A stretch of DNA of 64,000 nt from Paracoccus ravus (GCF_004522175.1 NZ_SDEB01000017.1:21860-85859); one strand, 5' to 3'. Counted from the stretch's first letter, positions 11,906-21,044 are shown. A program made the numbers and translations. The notes: a model not told the origin generated them from the sequence alone.

Positions 11906-12897
11906 GCGATGCGCGCCATATGCGCCATGCCCTTGGTCTGGCGCAACGGGGGCTGGGAAATACCTGGCCCAATCCCGCCGTCGGCTGCGTGATCGAACGC
12001 GATGGCCGCATCCTGGGCCGGGGCTGGACCCAGCCCGGCGGTCGCCCTCATGCCGAGACCATGGCGCTGGCGCAGGCGGGCCAATCGGCACGGGGGGCCA
12101 CAGCCCATGTCACGCTTGAACCCTGCGCCCATCACGGCAAGACGCCGCCCTGCGCCGAGGCGCTGATCGGCGCGGGTGTCGCGCGGGTGGTCGTGGCGAT
12201 CTCGGATCCCGATCCGCGTGTCTCGGGTCGTGGCATTGCCATGCTGCGCAAAGCCGGGATTGCGGTGACCGAGGGCATCTGCGCGCAAGAGGCCCGCGCC
12301 CAGCAACGCGGCTTTCTGACCCGCGTGACCCGGGGACGGCCGATGCTGACGCTGAAGCTTGCGACCAGCTTCGACGGCCGGATCGCCACGGCGAGCGGGG
12401 AAAGCCAGTGGATCACCGGCGCCGAAGCCCGCCGCCATGTCCATGCATTGCGCAGCAGCCATGACGCGGTGATGGTCGGCGGCGGCACGGCGCGCACGGA
12501 TCTGCCGGCGCTGAATGTGCGTGGCATGGGCAGCCTTCGCCAGCCCGTCAGGATCGTCGTCACCTCCCGGCCCTTGCCCGACCTGCCACCGGAAGGGCCG
12601 GATCATGGACCGCTCTGGCCGGTGGCTGGCGATATCGGCGAGGTCATGGCCGAACTGGGCAGGCGAGGCCTGACGCGGGTCTTTTGCGAGGGCGGTGGCA
12701 TTCTGGCGGCGCAGTTGCTGCATGCCGGTCTGGTCGATCAGCTGATCGGCTTCACCGCAGGGCTCATTCTGGGCAGCGATGCCCGATCTGCAAGCGGCGC
12801 TCTGGCGCTGCGCCATCTGGCCGATGCGCCCCGCTTTCGGCTGGTCGAGACGCGTCGGATCGGCGCGGATCTCATGCATCGCTGGCTGCGCGACTAG
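11902..12897 (+). CDS. ribD: Riboflavin biosynthesis deaminase/reductase RibD
   Basis: A 331-residue bifunctional enzyme that deaminates then reduces the pyrimidine intermediate of riboflavin synthesis. The deaminase zinc site is visible as PHAETMAL and [12 protein letters not shown] (first 140 residues); the reductase domain starts near [17 protein letters not shown] at about residue 148. The start is GTG at 11902 within the GTGA overlap with nrdR. Downstream the expected ribE does not follow directly: three capsule genes on the opposite strand intervene, and ribE resumes at 17722. Confidence 0.95.
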   Translation: MSDARHMRHALGLAQRGLGNTWPNPAVGCVIERDGRILGRGWTQPGGRPHAETMALAQAGQSARGATAHVTLEPCAHHGKTPPCAEALIGAGVARVVVAISDPDPRVSGRGIAMLRKAGIAVTEGICAQEARAQQRGFLTRVTRGRPMLTLKLATSFDGRIATASGESQWITGAEARRHVHALRSSHDAVMVGGGTARTDLPALNVRGMGSLRQPVRIVVTSRPLPDLPPEGPDHGPLWPVAGDIGEVMAELGRRGLTRVFCEGGGILAAQLLHAGLVDQLIGFTAGLILGSDARSASGALALRHLADAPRFRLVETRRIGADLMHRWLRD

Positions 12898-14888
12898 CGC
12901 CGCCAGATCCAGGAGTGCCCGCTCAGTGCGCCCTGCGCCTTGGCCAGCATCCGCAGCGCGGGGCTGCCCTGCAATCCGCTGTGGGGATCGGCCAGCCGGT
13001 CAAGGGCCACTTCCGGCGGGCAGGGCAGCCCGCTTTTCGGATCGTGGTAGCGCGGATAGGCAATCAAGGCGACATGGATCAGCCGGGGCAGATCCGCGCG
13101 GGCCTTACGTCTGGAGGGCACCGGACCCAGATCCCGTGTTAGCCCCCAACCGGCATAGAATGGCGCGCCCAGCGTGGTGACATTCAGGCCGCGCAGCAAG
13201 GCTTCCAGACCGATGGTCGAGGTGATGGTCCAGACCTCGTCCACCTGAGCCAGCAATGCGGCCGCATCCGCATCGGCAGCGACCACATCCGCAAGCCGGT
13301 CCAGATCCTCCTGTGGCACGACACCCGGGCGCAGCCCCGCCACGACATCGGGATGCGGCTTGTAGATCAGGACGGCCGCAGGGTTCTCGGCGCGCGCGCG
13401 CTGCAAGAGCGCCAGATTGCTACGTTCTGAACCCGCGCCAAATCGGATCGAGGCATCGTCCTCGACCTGTCCCGGCACGAGGATGCGATGCCCCGCCGGC
13501 AAATCGGGAAGCCTGCCCGCGAGATTGTATTTCGTCACCCCCGCCGCGACGATGGCCGCGCCGAGCGCGGCGGCGCGCGTGGCCCCGCCCGGCGGCAGGG
13601 GGGTGGCCATGAGCCGCTCGAAACGGCTTTCGCGGCGCGGATCGTAATAGATGCCCAGATCATCCGCGATCAGCGACAGAGGCGGGACCAATGCCGCACC
13701 CAGCCCGCGCGAGCGCAGGAACCCGTCCTCGACCCGCAGCGCCTGCGGCACGAGATCCGCCTTACCCGCCCAGGCAAGCGTGACGCGGGGGCCGGGTTTT
13801 CCGGTAAAGCGCACGCCGCGGCCATTCCCGAAGCTGCGGGTTATGAAGGGCCGCTTCCACAACCGGATGCCATAGGCCAGATGCCCGGCATGATCCTGAC
13901 GCCAGGCCCGCGCCTCGGCCTCGATCTGACGCAGGGCGCCCTCGAAATCGGTCAGCCTGTCGCGGCAAGGGTCGTACCAGACCGGCGCGAGCAGATGGCT
14001 TGCCGCGAAAAGCTGCTCGACCGAGACGGGAGCGCGGCGGGGGAAGGCGTGTTCGTCCCGCGACAATCCCCAGCCGGCATAGAATGGCTGTCCAAAGACA
14101 CGCGGCCGCAGACCGGCCAGGATCGCCTCATAGCCGAGCTGAGACGACATGACATAGACTGCCGCGGCATCTTTCAGCAAAGCCCAGGGTGAAACCGGCG
14201 CGTCGCAGAACCGCTCATTCGCGCGCAGGTCCCGAGCCTCGAAATGACCGGGCCGCAGCCCCGAGGCGGTCTCGGGATGGCTGCGGATGACCAGCGGCGC
14301 GCCGGGATGCTCGTTCCGGGCGGCATCCAGCATGGCAAGGAACGCTGCCCGCCCGGCGCCCAGAAGCGATGCATCGCCCCGGGTCTGGTCGATGATCAGA
14401 ACATGCCCCTTGGGCAGATCCGCATGGTCCAGCGTGAAGGCATTGTATTTCGACAGGCCGGCAGCGCGCAGACGCGCGATGGCATCGCTTGCGTCAGTGA
14501 CGCGGGCAGCGGCGCGCGGGTCCTGAACCAGATTTTCGATCAGCGAGGGCCGGTCTGGCCGGAAATGCAGCCCGACCGGATCGAGGATCAGCCCGACCGG
14601 CCCCCGTCGCGCCACGGGACCCGAGGCCCGGCCCGGAAGGATCGAGCGCAGAAAGGCATCCTCGACCCGCAAGAGCTTCGCGCCGCGCTGCCGGGCGACG
14701 GCCTCGCCCCGCCATGCCGTCGGGCTTGCCCCCCAGATCCCGACCATATCCGCGGCATTCGGCAATCCGACCGAGGGCCGCCAGCCGGCAAGCTGCATGA
14801 TCCGGTTGATGCGCGGTGACGAAAAGAAGCCGCGATTGAAAACAAAAAGCCGCCGGAGATCTCCGGCGGCCTTGAAGGTTTCGGGCAC
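12894..14888 (-). CDS. kpsC: Capsular polysaccharide biosynthesis protein KpsC (beta-Kdo transferase, two repeated domains)
   Basis: A 664-residue protein with two tandem related glycosyltransferase-like domains, as in KpsC, which builds the Kdo linker on the capsule lipid anchor. Diagnostic repeats: EDAFLRS near residue 79 and EDGFLRS near 398, KYNAFTLDHADLPKGHVLIIDQ and its counterpart KYNLAGRLPDLPAGHRILVPGQ, RSHPET and YKPHPDV, and FGQPFYAGWGL / LGAPFYAGWGL. The start is a GTG at 14888, four bases after the upstream gene's stop; conserved N-terminal sequence (RRLFVFNRGFFSSPRINRI) argues for it. A terminator-like hairpin lies inside codons 6-17. Its 3' end overlaps the convergent ribD by 4 bases. 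Confidence 0.9.
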   Translation of the reverse strand: MPETFKAAGDLRRLFVFNRGFFSSPRINRIMQLAGWRPSVGLPNAADMVGIWGASPTAWRGEAVARQRGAKLLRVEDAFLRSILPGRASGPVARRGPVGLILDPVGLHFRPDRPSLIENLVQDPRAAARVTDASDAIARLRAAGLSKYNAFTLDHADLPKGHVLIIDQTRGDASLLGAGRAAFLAMLDAARNEHPGAPLVIRSHPETASGLRPGHFEARDLRANERFCDAPVSPWALLKDAAAVYVMSSQLGYEAILAGLRPRVFGQPFYAGWGLSRDEHAFPRRAPVSVEQLFAASHLLAPVWYDPCRDRLTDFEGALRQIEAEARAWRQDHAGHLAYGIRLWKRPFITRSFGNGRGVRFTGKPGPRVTLAWAGKADLVPQALRVEDGFLRSRGLGAALVPPLSLIADDLGIYYDPRRESRFERLMATPLPPGGATRAAALGAAIVAAGVTKYNLAGRLPDLPAGHRILVPGQVEDDASIRFGAGSERSNLALLQRARAENPAAVLIYKPHPDVVAGLRPGVVPQEDLDRLADVVAADADAAALLAQVDEVWTITSTIGLEALLRGLNVTTLGAPFYAGWGLTRDLGPVPSRRKARADLPRLIHVALIAYPRYHDPKSGLPCPPEVALDRLADPHSGLQGSPALRMLAKAQGALSGHSWIWRR
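14838..14870 (-). terminator. Hairpin plus T-run between the export lipoprotein gene and kpsC, overlapping the kpsC 5' coding region
   Basis: On the minus strand a perfect 22-base palindrome (arms GCCGCCGGAGA / TCTCCGGCGGC) is followed by TTTTTGTTTTC. It lies 23 bases past the stop of the export lipoprotein gene. It looks like an intrinsic terminator, yet it sits inside the first codons of kpsC, so it may act as an attenuator that lowers kpsC expression. Confidence 0.75.
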
Positions 14889-14892
14889 GGGC

Positions 14893-16059
14893 TCAGAACC
14901 CGCTTTCGGTCGTGCGGATCTGGTTGACCGGGGCCAGGATCACGTTGAGCGTCTTGGTCCATTGCACCATGGGTGCCTCGGTCACATAGACGGTGTCGCT
15001 GTCGCGGATCAGGAAGTCGCGCGCCATGAACATGCCGTTCGGCTTGGTCAGGTCCAGCACATAGGCGACGCGCTGATCGCCATAGATATCGGGGCGGCCA
15101 AGCACGGCGCGGGCCACGGATTGCGGCTCGTTGCGCAGAATGAACACGCCCTTGGGATCGGCAAGATTGGTCTGCAACCCGCCGACCATGGCCACGGCCT
15201 CGATCGCGTTGATTTCCTCGTTGCCGAGCGGGACCTTGGTCTGGCCCCCAAGCGCACCGAGCGCGGTGAAGCTGCGCTGGTCCTCTTCGACAAGGATGAC
15301 GTCGCCGGGACGCAGCGCGATGTCGTTGCGCGAATTGGAATAGAGATCGCGCAGCCAGACCTTGCCGCTATTGCCGCCGCGCTTCACGGTCACCACCGCG
15401 ACCTCGGGTTCGACCGAGACGCCGCCCGCCTTGGACAGCATCGAGGACAGGTTCCGCGTCGGGCGTTCGATCGGATAGACGCCTTGACCATTGACCTTGC
15501 CAAGGACCGAGACGGTCGCCCCGTCGCCGGCCATGCGGGTCACCATGACCTGCGGGTCCGGGGTCTGGGTCTCGAGTTTCTGGGTGATGATGCGGCGCAG
15601 CTCGTCGGGGCTGTTGCCCGCGGCCCGCACGCGGCCGGCGTAAGGAACGAAGATATAGCCCTGGCTGTCGACCTGCAGCTCTTGCAGCTGCGTCGAACTG
15701 GTCCCCATCGAGGCCAAAAGCCCGTCATCGACGTTTTCCCAGATCGACAGGCCCAGGACGTCGCCCGGACGCACTTCATCGGCACCGACCTGGCCCGCAG
15801 ACTGGAAATCCCGGCTGAAGCCATAGGCCGGCGCGAAATTCGCAGCCCGGTTCACACGGTCATCGACATTGACGATATGGACCGAGCCGCCCTGGCTCAC
15901 GCCGCTGTCCAGAAGCTGACCTTTGGTCGGTCCCGAACGGGGCAGGCCGCAGGCCGCCAAAAGCAGCACGGCTCCCAGCAGCGCAACCCGCCCGGCCCTG
16001 TGGCGGCGCGCATGGGATGCAGCTTCGCGGCTGGCACGCGAAAAACTCAGTTCAGTCAA
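14893..16059 (-). CDS. Outer-membrane polysaccharide export lipoprotein (Wza/KpsD/CtrA type)
   Basis: About 388 residues from a TTG at 16059, selected because AGGAG lies seven bases upstream and the reading frame then leads into a lipoprotein signal (VALLGAVLLLAAC, lipobox cysteine near residue 32). An ATG at 16155 in the same frame would give an atypically long N-terminus. The mature protein has the Poly_export domain (RPGDVLGLSIWENVDDGLLA ... GYIFVPYAGRVRAAG) and SLBB-type ligand domains after it. It should form the outer-membrane channel for capsule export. It is flanked by kpsS and kpsC on the same strand. Confidence 0.88.
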   Translation of the reverse strand: MTELSFSRASREAASHARRHRAGRVALLGAVLLLAACGLPRSGPTKGQLLDSGVSQGGSVHIVNVDDRVNRAANFAPAYGFSRDFQSAGQVGADEVRPGDVLGLSIWENVDDGLLASMGTSSTQLQELQVDSQGYIFVPYAGRVRAAGNSPDELRRIITQKLETQTPDPQVMVTRMAGDGATVSVLGKVNGQGVYPIERPTRNLSSMLSKAGGVSVEPEVAVVTVKRGGNSGKVWLRDLYSNSRNDIALRPGDVILVEEDQRSFTALGALGGQTKVPLGNEEINAIEAVAMVGGLQTNLADPKGVFILRNEPQSVARAVLGRPDIYGDQRVAYVLDLTKPNGMFMARDFLIRDSDTVYVTEAPMVQWTKTLNVILAPVNQIRTTESGF

Positions 16060-16158
16060 AGCTTTGCTCCTGTCTCTCGTCCCGTTCCAGGCTTCGCCCG
16101 TGTTTATTGATGCGTAGGTTAGACCAGCGGTTTTGGAATTTCTACGTTTTATCAAGAG

Positions 16159-17499
16159 TCAGTCAGCATCGCGCTCCATCTGTTGCCGATATTTCGCACG
16201 TCCCGCGATCAGCGCCTCATAAGGACAGTCGGGCGCAAGCATCATGTCCACCACGATGCGCAGGGCATGGGCGCGGGAGCGCTCGGCATAGAAACCTCCG
16301 GGGATCTGGCTGCTTTCCAGCAGGAAATCCCGAAATCGCCGATAGGACAGGGCGCTTGGAGGAACCGGATCGGCAAAGAATTCCGCCAGCGGCTGGCCCG
16401 AGACCAGTCCTGGCTTGCAATAGACCGCGCGGCCCATCGCCTTGACCGGCAATCCGCGCCACAGCGCCTGCTGCGCCGAGGTCGAATTCACCGTGAGCGC
16501 CGCCCGAGCCTGGTTGAGCAATTGCGCGAGCTTGCCGCCCCGGACGAAATGGACCCGGTCCGAAATCCCCAGATCCTTGGCCTTTTGCGCGATGGCCTGG
16601 CGGATGCCCCCGCGACCATCTTCGAGCGGATGGGATTTGAAGACGATATGGTGATGGCGCGGGGCCGAGCGGGCAAATTCCTCAAGCGTCTCGTCGGTGA
16701 AATCCGACATGCGCCGGTAATCCGAATGTGCGACGAAATTCGAATCATGCTCGAGTTGCATGAGGACCAGCACATAGGGAAAGCCGCCGCCCCGGATCGC
16801 CCGCTCTTCGCGGCGCTGCGCGATCATGTCCACCGGGGTCAGCAAGAGCTTGCGCAGGTTCAGGCGAAACTCCTGGAACACGCCGATCTGGCGATGGGTC
16901 CGATAGCCCGAATAGCGCCGGTTCGCGATCAGCACGAAGAAATGATAGAGCGCGCCGTAGAACTTGTGCTGCCGCATGTCGCCCCAGCGCGCCGGAGGCC
17001 GGTTCAACTCTCCCACGCGGCTGCGCAGCGCGCGGCTCATTTCGCGCAGGGGAATGTCCATCAGCGCGGAATGTCCATTCGAGCCGCCGCGTTCATAGGT
17101 GATCCAGAACGGGCGCAGATAGCCCTCCTCGAAGACATGCAAGACCAGCCCGTAGCGCCGCGCCGCATCGCGCGCCGCCGCATGGATCGGCCGCACATCG
17201 CCATAAAGGACGATATCGGTAATCTTTTTCTCGCGGATCATCGCGTCCAGCCGCGACGGCCAGTCCGAGGGAGTCTCGAGATGGGGAACGTAGCGCGGCT
17301 TGTCCTTCCAGAAGAACTCGTCCCCGGCGTTGAAGCCGACCCGCCACACGCCGGAACCGGCCTTGCGCAATTGCCGCGACAGTTGATCGAAGAACGGGCC
17401 ATGCGGACCCTGCAGCAGCAAGAAGACGCGCTCATCGGCCGGCCGCATCGCATGGGCGGCCGGAAGGAGCGGTTCGGGTGCACGTGTCTGAACAGTCAC
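16159..17499 (-). CDS. kpsS: Capsular polysaccharide export/biosynthesis protein KpsS (Kdo transferase)
   Basis: KpsS adds the first Kdo residue to the phosphatidylglycerol anchor of group-2-type capsules. Conserved stretches seen: FLLLQGPHGPFFDQLSRQLRKAG at the start of the domain, HVFEEGYLRPFWITYE, HHHIVFKSHPLEDGRGG, and VNSTSAQQALWRGLPVKAMG near the end. I prefer the GTG at 17499 (446 residues) because AAGGA stands six bases upstream; ATG 17517 and the far upstream 17655 are alternatives and would add residues with no visible domain. It heads the three-gene capsule block on the minus strand. Confidence 0.88.
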   Translation of the reverse strand: MTVQTRAPEPLLPAAHAMRPADERVFLLLQGPHGPFFDQLSRQLRKAGSGVWRVGFNAGDEFFWKDKPRYVPHLETPSDWPSRLDAMIREKKITDIVLYGDVRPIHAAARDAARRYGLVLHVFEEGYLRPFWITYERGGSNGHSALMDIPLREMSRALRSRVGELNRPPARWGDMRQHKFYGALYHFFVLIANRRYSGYRTHRQIGVFQEFRLNLRKLLLTPVDMIAQRREERAIRGGGFPYVLVLMQLEHDSNFVAHSDYRRMSDFTDETLEEFARSAPRHHHIVFKSHPLEDGRGGIRQAIAQKAKDLGISDRVHFVRGGKLAQLLNQARAALTVNSTSAQQALWRGLPVKAMGRAVYCKPGLVSGQPLAEFFADPVPPSALSYRRFRDFLLESSQIPGGFYAERSRAHALRIVVDMMLAPDCPYEALIAGRAKYRQQMERDAD

Positions 17500-17663
17500 G
17501 TTCTGTCCTTCCCACATCGGGTTGCCACGGTGGTTTCCTGCTGCGGCAGTCACGGAAGTCGAGAAAGTTTCGAAAGCGGTCGTCATTTCCGGACTCAATG
17601 CACGAAATCGCGAGACTGTCACGACCTTTCCGCCGCTTTGGCCCCGCCTGAGCATGGCTTCGC

Positions 17664-17692
17664 TTGAAGAACGCGCAGCAAAGCTCTAGGTC
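17664..17692 (+). promoter_or_regulatory. Putative sigma-70 promoter for ribE and downstream rib genes
   Basis: TTGAAG, a 17-base spacer and TAGGTC lie about 30 bases before the ribE start, in the gap between the divergent kpsS and ribE. A separate promoter would be needed here because the capsule block separates ribE from ribD. Sequence match is moderate only. Confidence 0.4.
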
Positions 17693-17721
17693 TCGGCGCA
17701 GTTATTCGGATGGGGGCAGGG

Positions 17722-18315
17722 ATGTTCACCGGGATCATCACCGATATCGGAACCGTAAGCCGCGTCGAGATGCGCGGGGATCTGCGGGCGCGCATCGCCT
17801 GCCATTACGACATGAGCGGCGTCGAGATCGGCGCATCCATCGCCTGCGATGGCGTCTGCCTTACCGTGGTCGACAAGGGGCCGGACTGGTTCGATGTCGA
17901 TATTTCGGCCGAGACCCTGTCCAAGACGAATATCGGCGCGGATGGCTGGTCCGAGGGCAGGCGGGTAAACCTCGAACGCGCGCTTCGGGTGGGCGACGAG
18001 TTGGGCGGGCATATCGTGTCCGGCCATGTCGATGGCGTCGCGCTGATCGAAGAAATGCATGACGAGGGGGAAAGCACCCGGATCGCCCTGCGTGCCCCCG
18101 AGACGCTGGCCCGCTTCATCGCGCCCAAAGGCTCGGTTGCGCTGAACGGCACCTCGCTGACCGTGAACGAGGTCGAGGGCGCGCGCTTCGGGATCAATGT
18201 CATTCCCCATACCCAGGCGGCGACGACCTGGGGCACGGTCAGGCCGGGCGACCGGGTGAACCTCGAAATCGACACGCTGGCGCGCTATGTCGCGCGACTG
18301 GCCGAGGCGGGGTAA
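17722..18315 (+). CDS. ribE: Riboflavin synthase, alpha subunit
   Basis: A 197-residue enzyme that dismutates two 6,7-dimethyl-8-ribityllumazine molecules to riboflavin. The start at 17722 gives the invariant MFTGIITDIG N-terminus and has GGGGGCAGGG directly upstream; an in-frame ATG at 17710 would add four residues. The two lumazine-binding repeats are visible: VCLTVVDKG ... LGGHIVSGHVDG and LNGTSLTVNEVEG ... IPHTQAATTWG. Its stop overlaps the next start by one base (TAATG). Called ribC in some species. Confidence 0.95.
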   Translation: MFTGIITDIGTVSRVEMRGDLRARIACHYDMSGVEIGASIACDGVCLTVVDKGPDWFDVDISAETLSKTNIGADGWSEGRRVNLERALRVGDELGGHIVSGHVDGVALIEEMHDEGESTRIALRAPETLARFIAPKGSVALNGTSLTVNEVEGARFGINVIPHTQAATTWGTVRPGDRVNLEIDTLARYVARLAEAG

Positions 18316-18881
18316 TGGCCGGGCTCGGCCATAATGGCGGACCGGGGCTCGGCAGCAGCTATCGGGCGCATTGCTGGGGCGTCGCCCGGCGCGAGCTTCT
18401 GGGCGCGCGCCTGCCCATCGAGGTCGTGCGGATGCAGGTGCGGCGCGCCAAGGAACTGGGGCTGGATTACAAGACCTATGCCGGGGTTCGCGCCTCGACG
18501 GGCCGCGACCTCGTGGCCTTTCTCTATTCCTCGAACGCGCTTGGCATGTTCCGCGCGGCGCAGACCTTGCCCACCGGCGTGACGAGGCGGATCGCGACCG
18601 CCGCCGCGTCACCGCATCTGGGCTGCGCGCCGGGCCTTGCGCCCGCGTTCCTCGCGCGCCAGATGGGTGCGGTATCCTGGCGCGAGCTGCCCCCTTTCGG
18701 CAGCAACTGGGCCGCGATACGGGACGAGATGAAAACCTGGCTCAGAGCGCAGCGCCTTCCGGGCGATGCCGTTCTGATGATCGGGGAGACCGCGCATGAG
18801 CGCGAGATGATGACGGCGGGCGGGCTTGCGGGATTCGTGACCGGCCAGGCCTTCTTTGCAGGAGTTGCGGATGCAGTATGA
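18315..18881 (+). CDS. Conserved hypothetical protein embedded in the riboflavin operon
   Basis: A 188-residue soluble protein of unknown function. I recognise no catalytic domain. It is translationally coupled on both sides: its ATG overlaps the ribE stop by one base and its end overlaps the ribB start by 11 bases, so it is certainly expressed with riboflavin enzymes. Notable stretches are the glycine-rich GLGHNGGPGLGSSYRAHCWG start and VVRMQVRRAKELGLDYKTYAGVRASTGRD. The missing riboflavin dephosphorylation step or a flavin-sensing role are guesses that context allows but sequence does not prove. Confidence 0.75.
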   Translation: MAGLGHNGGPGLGSSYRAHCWGVARRELLGARLPIEVVRMQVRRAKELGLDYKTYAGVRASTGRDLVAFLYSSNALGMFRAAQTLPTGVTRRIATAAASPHLGCAPGLAPAFLARQMGAVSWRELPPFGSNWAAIRDEMKTWLRAQRLPGDAVLMIGETAHEREMMTAGGLAGFVTGQAFFAGVADAV

Positions 18882-19989
18882 AAAACCCGGACCCGTCGAG
18901 CGCGACTGGTCGGACGCGATCTCGCGGATCGAAGAGATCATCAACGAGGCCCGCAACGGCCGCATGTTCATCCTTGTCGACCACGAGGACCGCGAGAATG
19001 AGGGCGATCTGGTCATCCCCGCCCAGATGGCCACGCCCGAGGCGATCAATTTCATGGCCATGCATGGCCGCGGTCTGATCTGTCTCGCGATGCCGGGCCA
19101 GCGTATCGACGCGCTCGGCCTGCCGCTGATGAGCCCCAAGAATTCCAGCCGCCATGAAACTGCCTTTACCATGTCGATCGAGGCCCGCGAAGGCGTCACG
19201 ACCGGGATCTCGGCCCATGACCGCGCGCATACGATCGCGGTCGCGATCGACCCGACCAAGGGCGCTGCCGATATCGCGACGCCGGGCCATATCTTTCCGC
19301 TGCGCGCCCGCGATGGCGGCGTGCTGGTCCGCGCGGGCCATACCGAAGCGGCGGTCGATGTCTCGCGCCTGGCCGGACTGAACCCTGCGGGCGTGATCTG
19401 CGAGATCATGAACGAAGACGGCACCATGGCGCGCCTGCCCGATCTGATTGCCTTTGCGCAGAAACACGGGCTCAAGATCGGGACGATCAGCGACCTGATC
19501 GCCTATCGCCGCCGCCATGACAACCTCATCGCCGAACGCGCACAACGCGCAGTGCAATCCGTGCATGGCGGCGATTGGATGATGCGGGTTTTCGCGGATG
19601 AAACCTCGGGTGCAGAGCACATCGTCCTGACCAAGGGTGATCTGGCGCAACCCGGCCCGGTCCTCGTGCGGATGCACGCGCTTGACCCGCTGCATGATGT
19701 GCTTGGCATCGGTCGTCTGGACGCGGGCGAGCTTTCCGCCGCGATGCGGCTGATCGGACAAGAGGGCAGGGGCGTTGTGGTCCTGTTCCGCGATCTGGAG
19801 CGCAAGCTTCCCCTTCAGGGCGAGGTTTCGCCCCATGTCCTGCGCCAATACGGGCTGGGGGCGCAGATTCTGTCCTCGCTCGGGCTGTCCGAGCTTGTTC
19901 TTTTGACCAATTCGGCGCCAGTTAAGGTGGTCGGGCTTGACGCCTACGGGCTTTCGATCCATTCCACCCGTCCGATTCCGAAAGAGTAA
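18871..19989 (+). CDS. ribB: 3,4-dihydroxy-2-butanone-4-phosphate synthase with degenerate GTP cyclohydrolase II-like domain (RibBX type)
   Basis: 372 residues from the ATG at 18871, which has GGAG six bases upstream. Residues about 18-205 form an intact DHBP synthase domain with FILVDHEDRENEGDL and RAGHTEAAVDVSRLAGL. The C-terminal 160 residues resemble GTP cyclohydrolase II, but the zinc cysteines of the GYxCDCG-type motif are absent: the equivalent stretch reads HALDPLHDVLGIGRLDAGEL. This second domain therefore should not hydrolyse GTP. Such hybrids are known as RibBX; a real GTP cyclohydrolase II must be encoded elsewhere. Confidence 0.92.
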   Translation: MQYEKPGPVERDWSDAISRIEEIINEARNGRMFILVDHEDRENEGDLVIPAQMATPEAINFMAMHGRGLICLAMPGQRIDALGLPLMSPKNSSRHETAFTMSIEAREGVTTGISAHDRAHTIAVAIDPTKGAADIATPGHIFPLRARDGGVLVRAGHTEAAVDVSRLAGLNPAGVICEIMNEDGTMARLPDLIAFAQKHGLKIGTISDLIAYRRRHDNLIAERAQRAVQSVHGGDWMMRVFADETSGAEHIVLTKGDLAQPGPVLVRMHALDPLHDVLGIGRLDAGELSAAMRLIGQEGRGVVVLFRDLERKLPLQGEVSPHVLRQYGLGAQILSSLGLSELVLLTNSAPVKVVGLDAYGLSIHSTRPIPKE

Positions 19990-19992
19990 GCC

Positions 19993-20547
19993 ATGGCCGC
20001 CAGCATCGAACATTACCAGCTGCCGCTGCCCCAGATCGAAGGCGGCGCGAAGCTGCTGATCGTGGTCGCGCCCTATTACCGCCAGATCGCCGACGGGCTG
20101 ATCTCGGGCGCGAAAGCGGTCGCCGAGGCCGCGGGCGCGACGGTGGACCTGATCGAGGTTCCCGGCGCGCTGGAGGTTCCGACCGCGATCGGGCTGGCGG
20201 CGGCGCGCGGGCTCTATGACGGCTATGTGGCGCTTGGCTGCGTGATCCGTGGCGAGACGACGCATTACGACACGGTCTGCAACGACAGTTCGCGCGGCGT
20301 GACCCTGCTGGGTCTTCAGGGCCATTGCATCGGCAATGGCATCCTGACCGTCGAGAATTACGCGCAGGCCGAAGTTCGCGCCGATCCTCATGGTCAGAAC
20401 AAGGGCGGCGGCGCGGCCGCTGCGGCATTGCATCTGATCGCGCTGAAACGCCGCTTCGAGGGGCGCAGCGCGGCCGAGCTTTCGGGCAAGACACAACAAG
20501 ACATCATCCGCCTCGCGGGTGAACTGGAAGGACAGACACGCGCATGA
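19993..20547 (+). CDS. ribH: 6,7-dimethyl-8-ribityllumazine synthase
   Basis: A 184-residue lumazine synthase that condenses the RibD/Pyrp product with DHBP. Typical motifs: VPGALEVPTAIGLAA, LGCVIRGETTHYDTVCN with the catalytic histidine, and the GILTVENYAQAEVRA segment. It follows ribB by three bases and overlaps nusB by four (ATGA), so all are co-transcribed. Slightly longer than many homologues because of N- and C-terminal extensions. Confidence 0.95.
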   Translation: MAASIEHYQLPLPQIEGGAKLLIVVAPYYRQIADGLISGAKAVAEAAGATVDLIEVPGALEVPTAIGLAAARGLYDGYVALGCVIRGETTHYDTVCNDSSRGVTLLGLQGHCIGNGILTVENYAQAEVRADPHGQNKGGGAAAAALHLIALKRRFEGRSAAELSGKTQQDIIRLAGELEGQTRA

Positions 20548-21044
20548 GCGGACAAGGTGGTAACCGGCGCAGCCCGGAAGAACGTGCAGAGCGGCAGGCC
20601 CGGACCTCGGCCGCGCGCCTCTATGCGGTTCAGGCGCTGTTCCAGATGGAAGCCGGTGGCCAATCGGCCGATCGCGTCATGGCCGAATTCCGGCAATGGC
20701 GCATCGGCCGGACCGACGAGGACGAGGATATGGTCTCGATCGAGGCCGATGGCGTCCTGTTCGGCCGCATCATCGACGAGGCGGTGAACCGCCAGTCGCG
20801 CATCGACCAGATGACCGACCGCGCGCTGGTCGCGAAATGGCCAATCGACCGGATCGACCCGGTCCTGCGCGCGCTCTTCCGCGCCGCCGGGGCCGAGCTG
20901 GTCGAGACCGGCACCCCGCCCAAGGTCGTCATCACGGAATATGTCCGCGTGGCGCAGGCCTTCTTCCCCGAAGGCCGCGAGGGAAAATTCGTCAATGCGG
21001 TTCTGGATCACATGGCCCGAGAGGCGCGTCCCGAGGCGTTCTGA
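20544..21044 (+). CDS. nusB: Transcription antitermination factor NusB
   Basis: A 166-residue RNA-binding protein of the NusB/RsmB all-helical fold that acts with NusE in rRNA antitermination. Recognisable are the N-terminal RTSAARLYAVQALFQME and the C-terminal VVITEYVRVAQAFFPEGREGKFVNAVLDHMARE. It overlaps ribH by ATGA, the usual ribH-nusB coupling. A terminator follows at 21083-21115. Confidence 0.94.
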   Translation: MSGQGGNRRSPEERAERQARTSAARLYAVQALFQMEAGGQSADRVMAEFRQWRIGRTDEDEDMVSIEADGVLFGRIIDEAVNRQSRIDQMTDRALVAKWPIDRIDPVLRALFRAAGAELVETGTPPKVVITEYVRVAQAFFPEGREGKFVNAVLDHMAREARPEAF

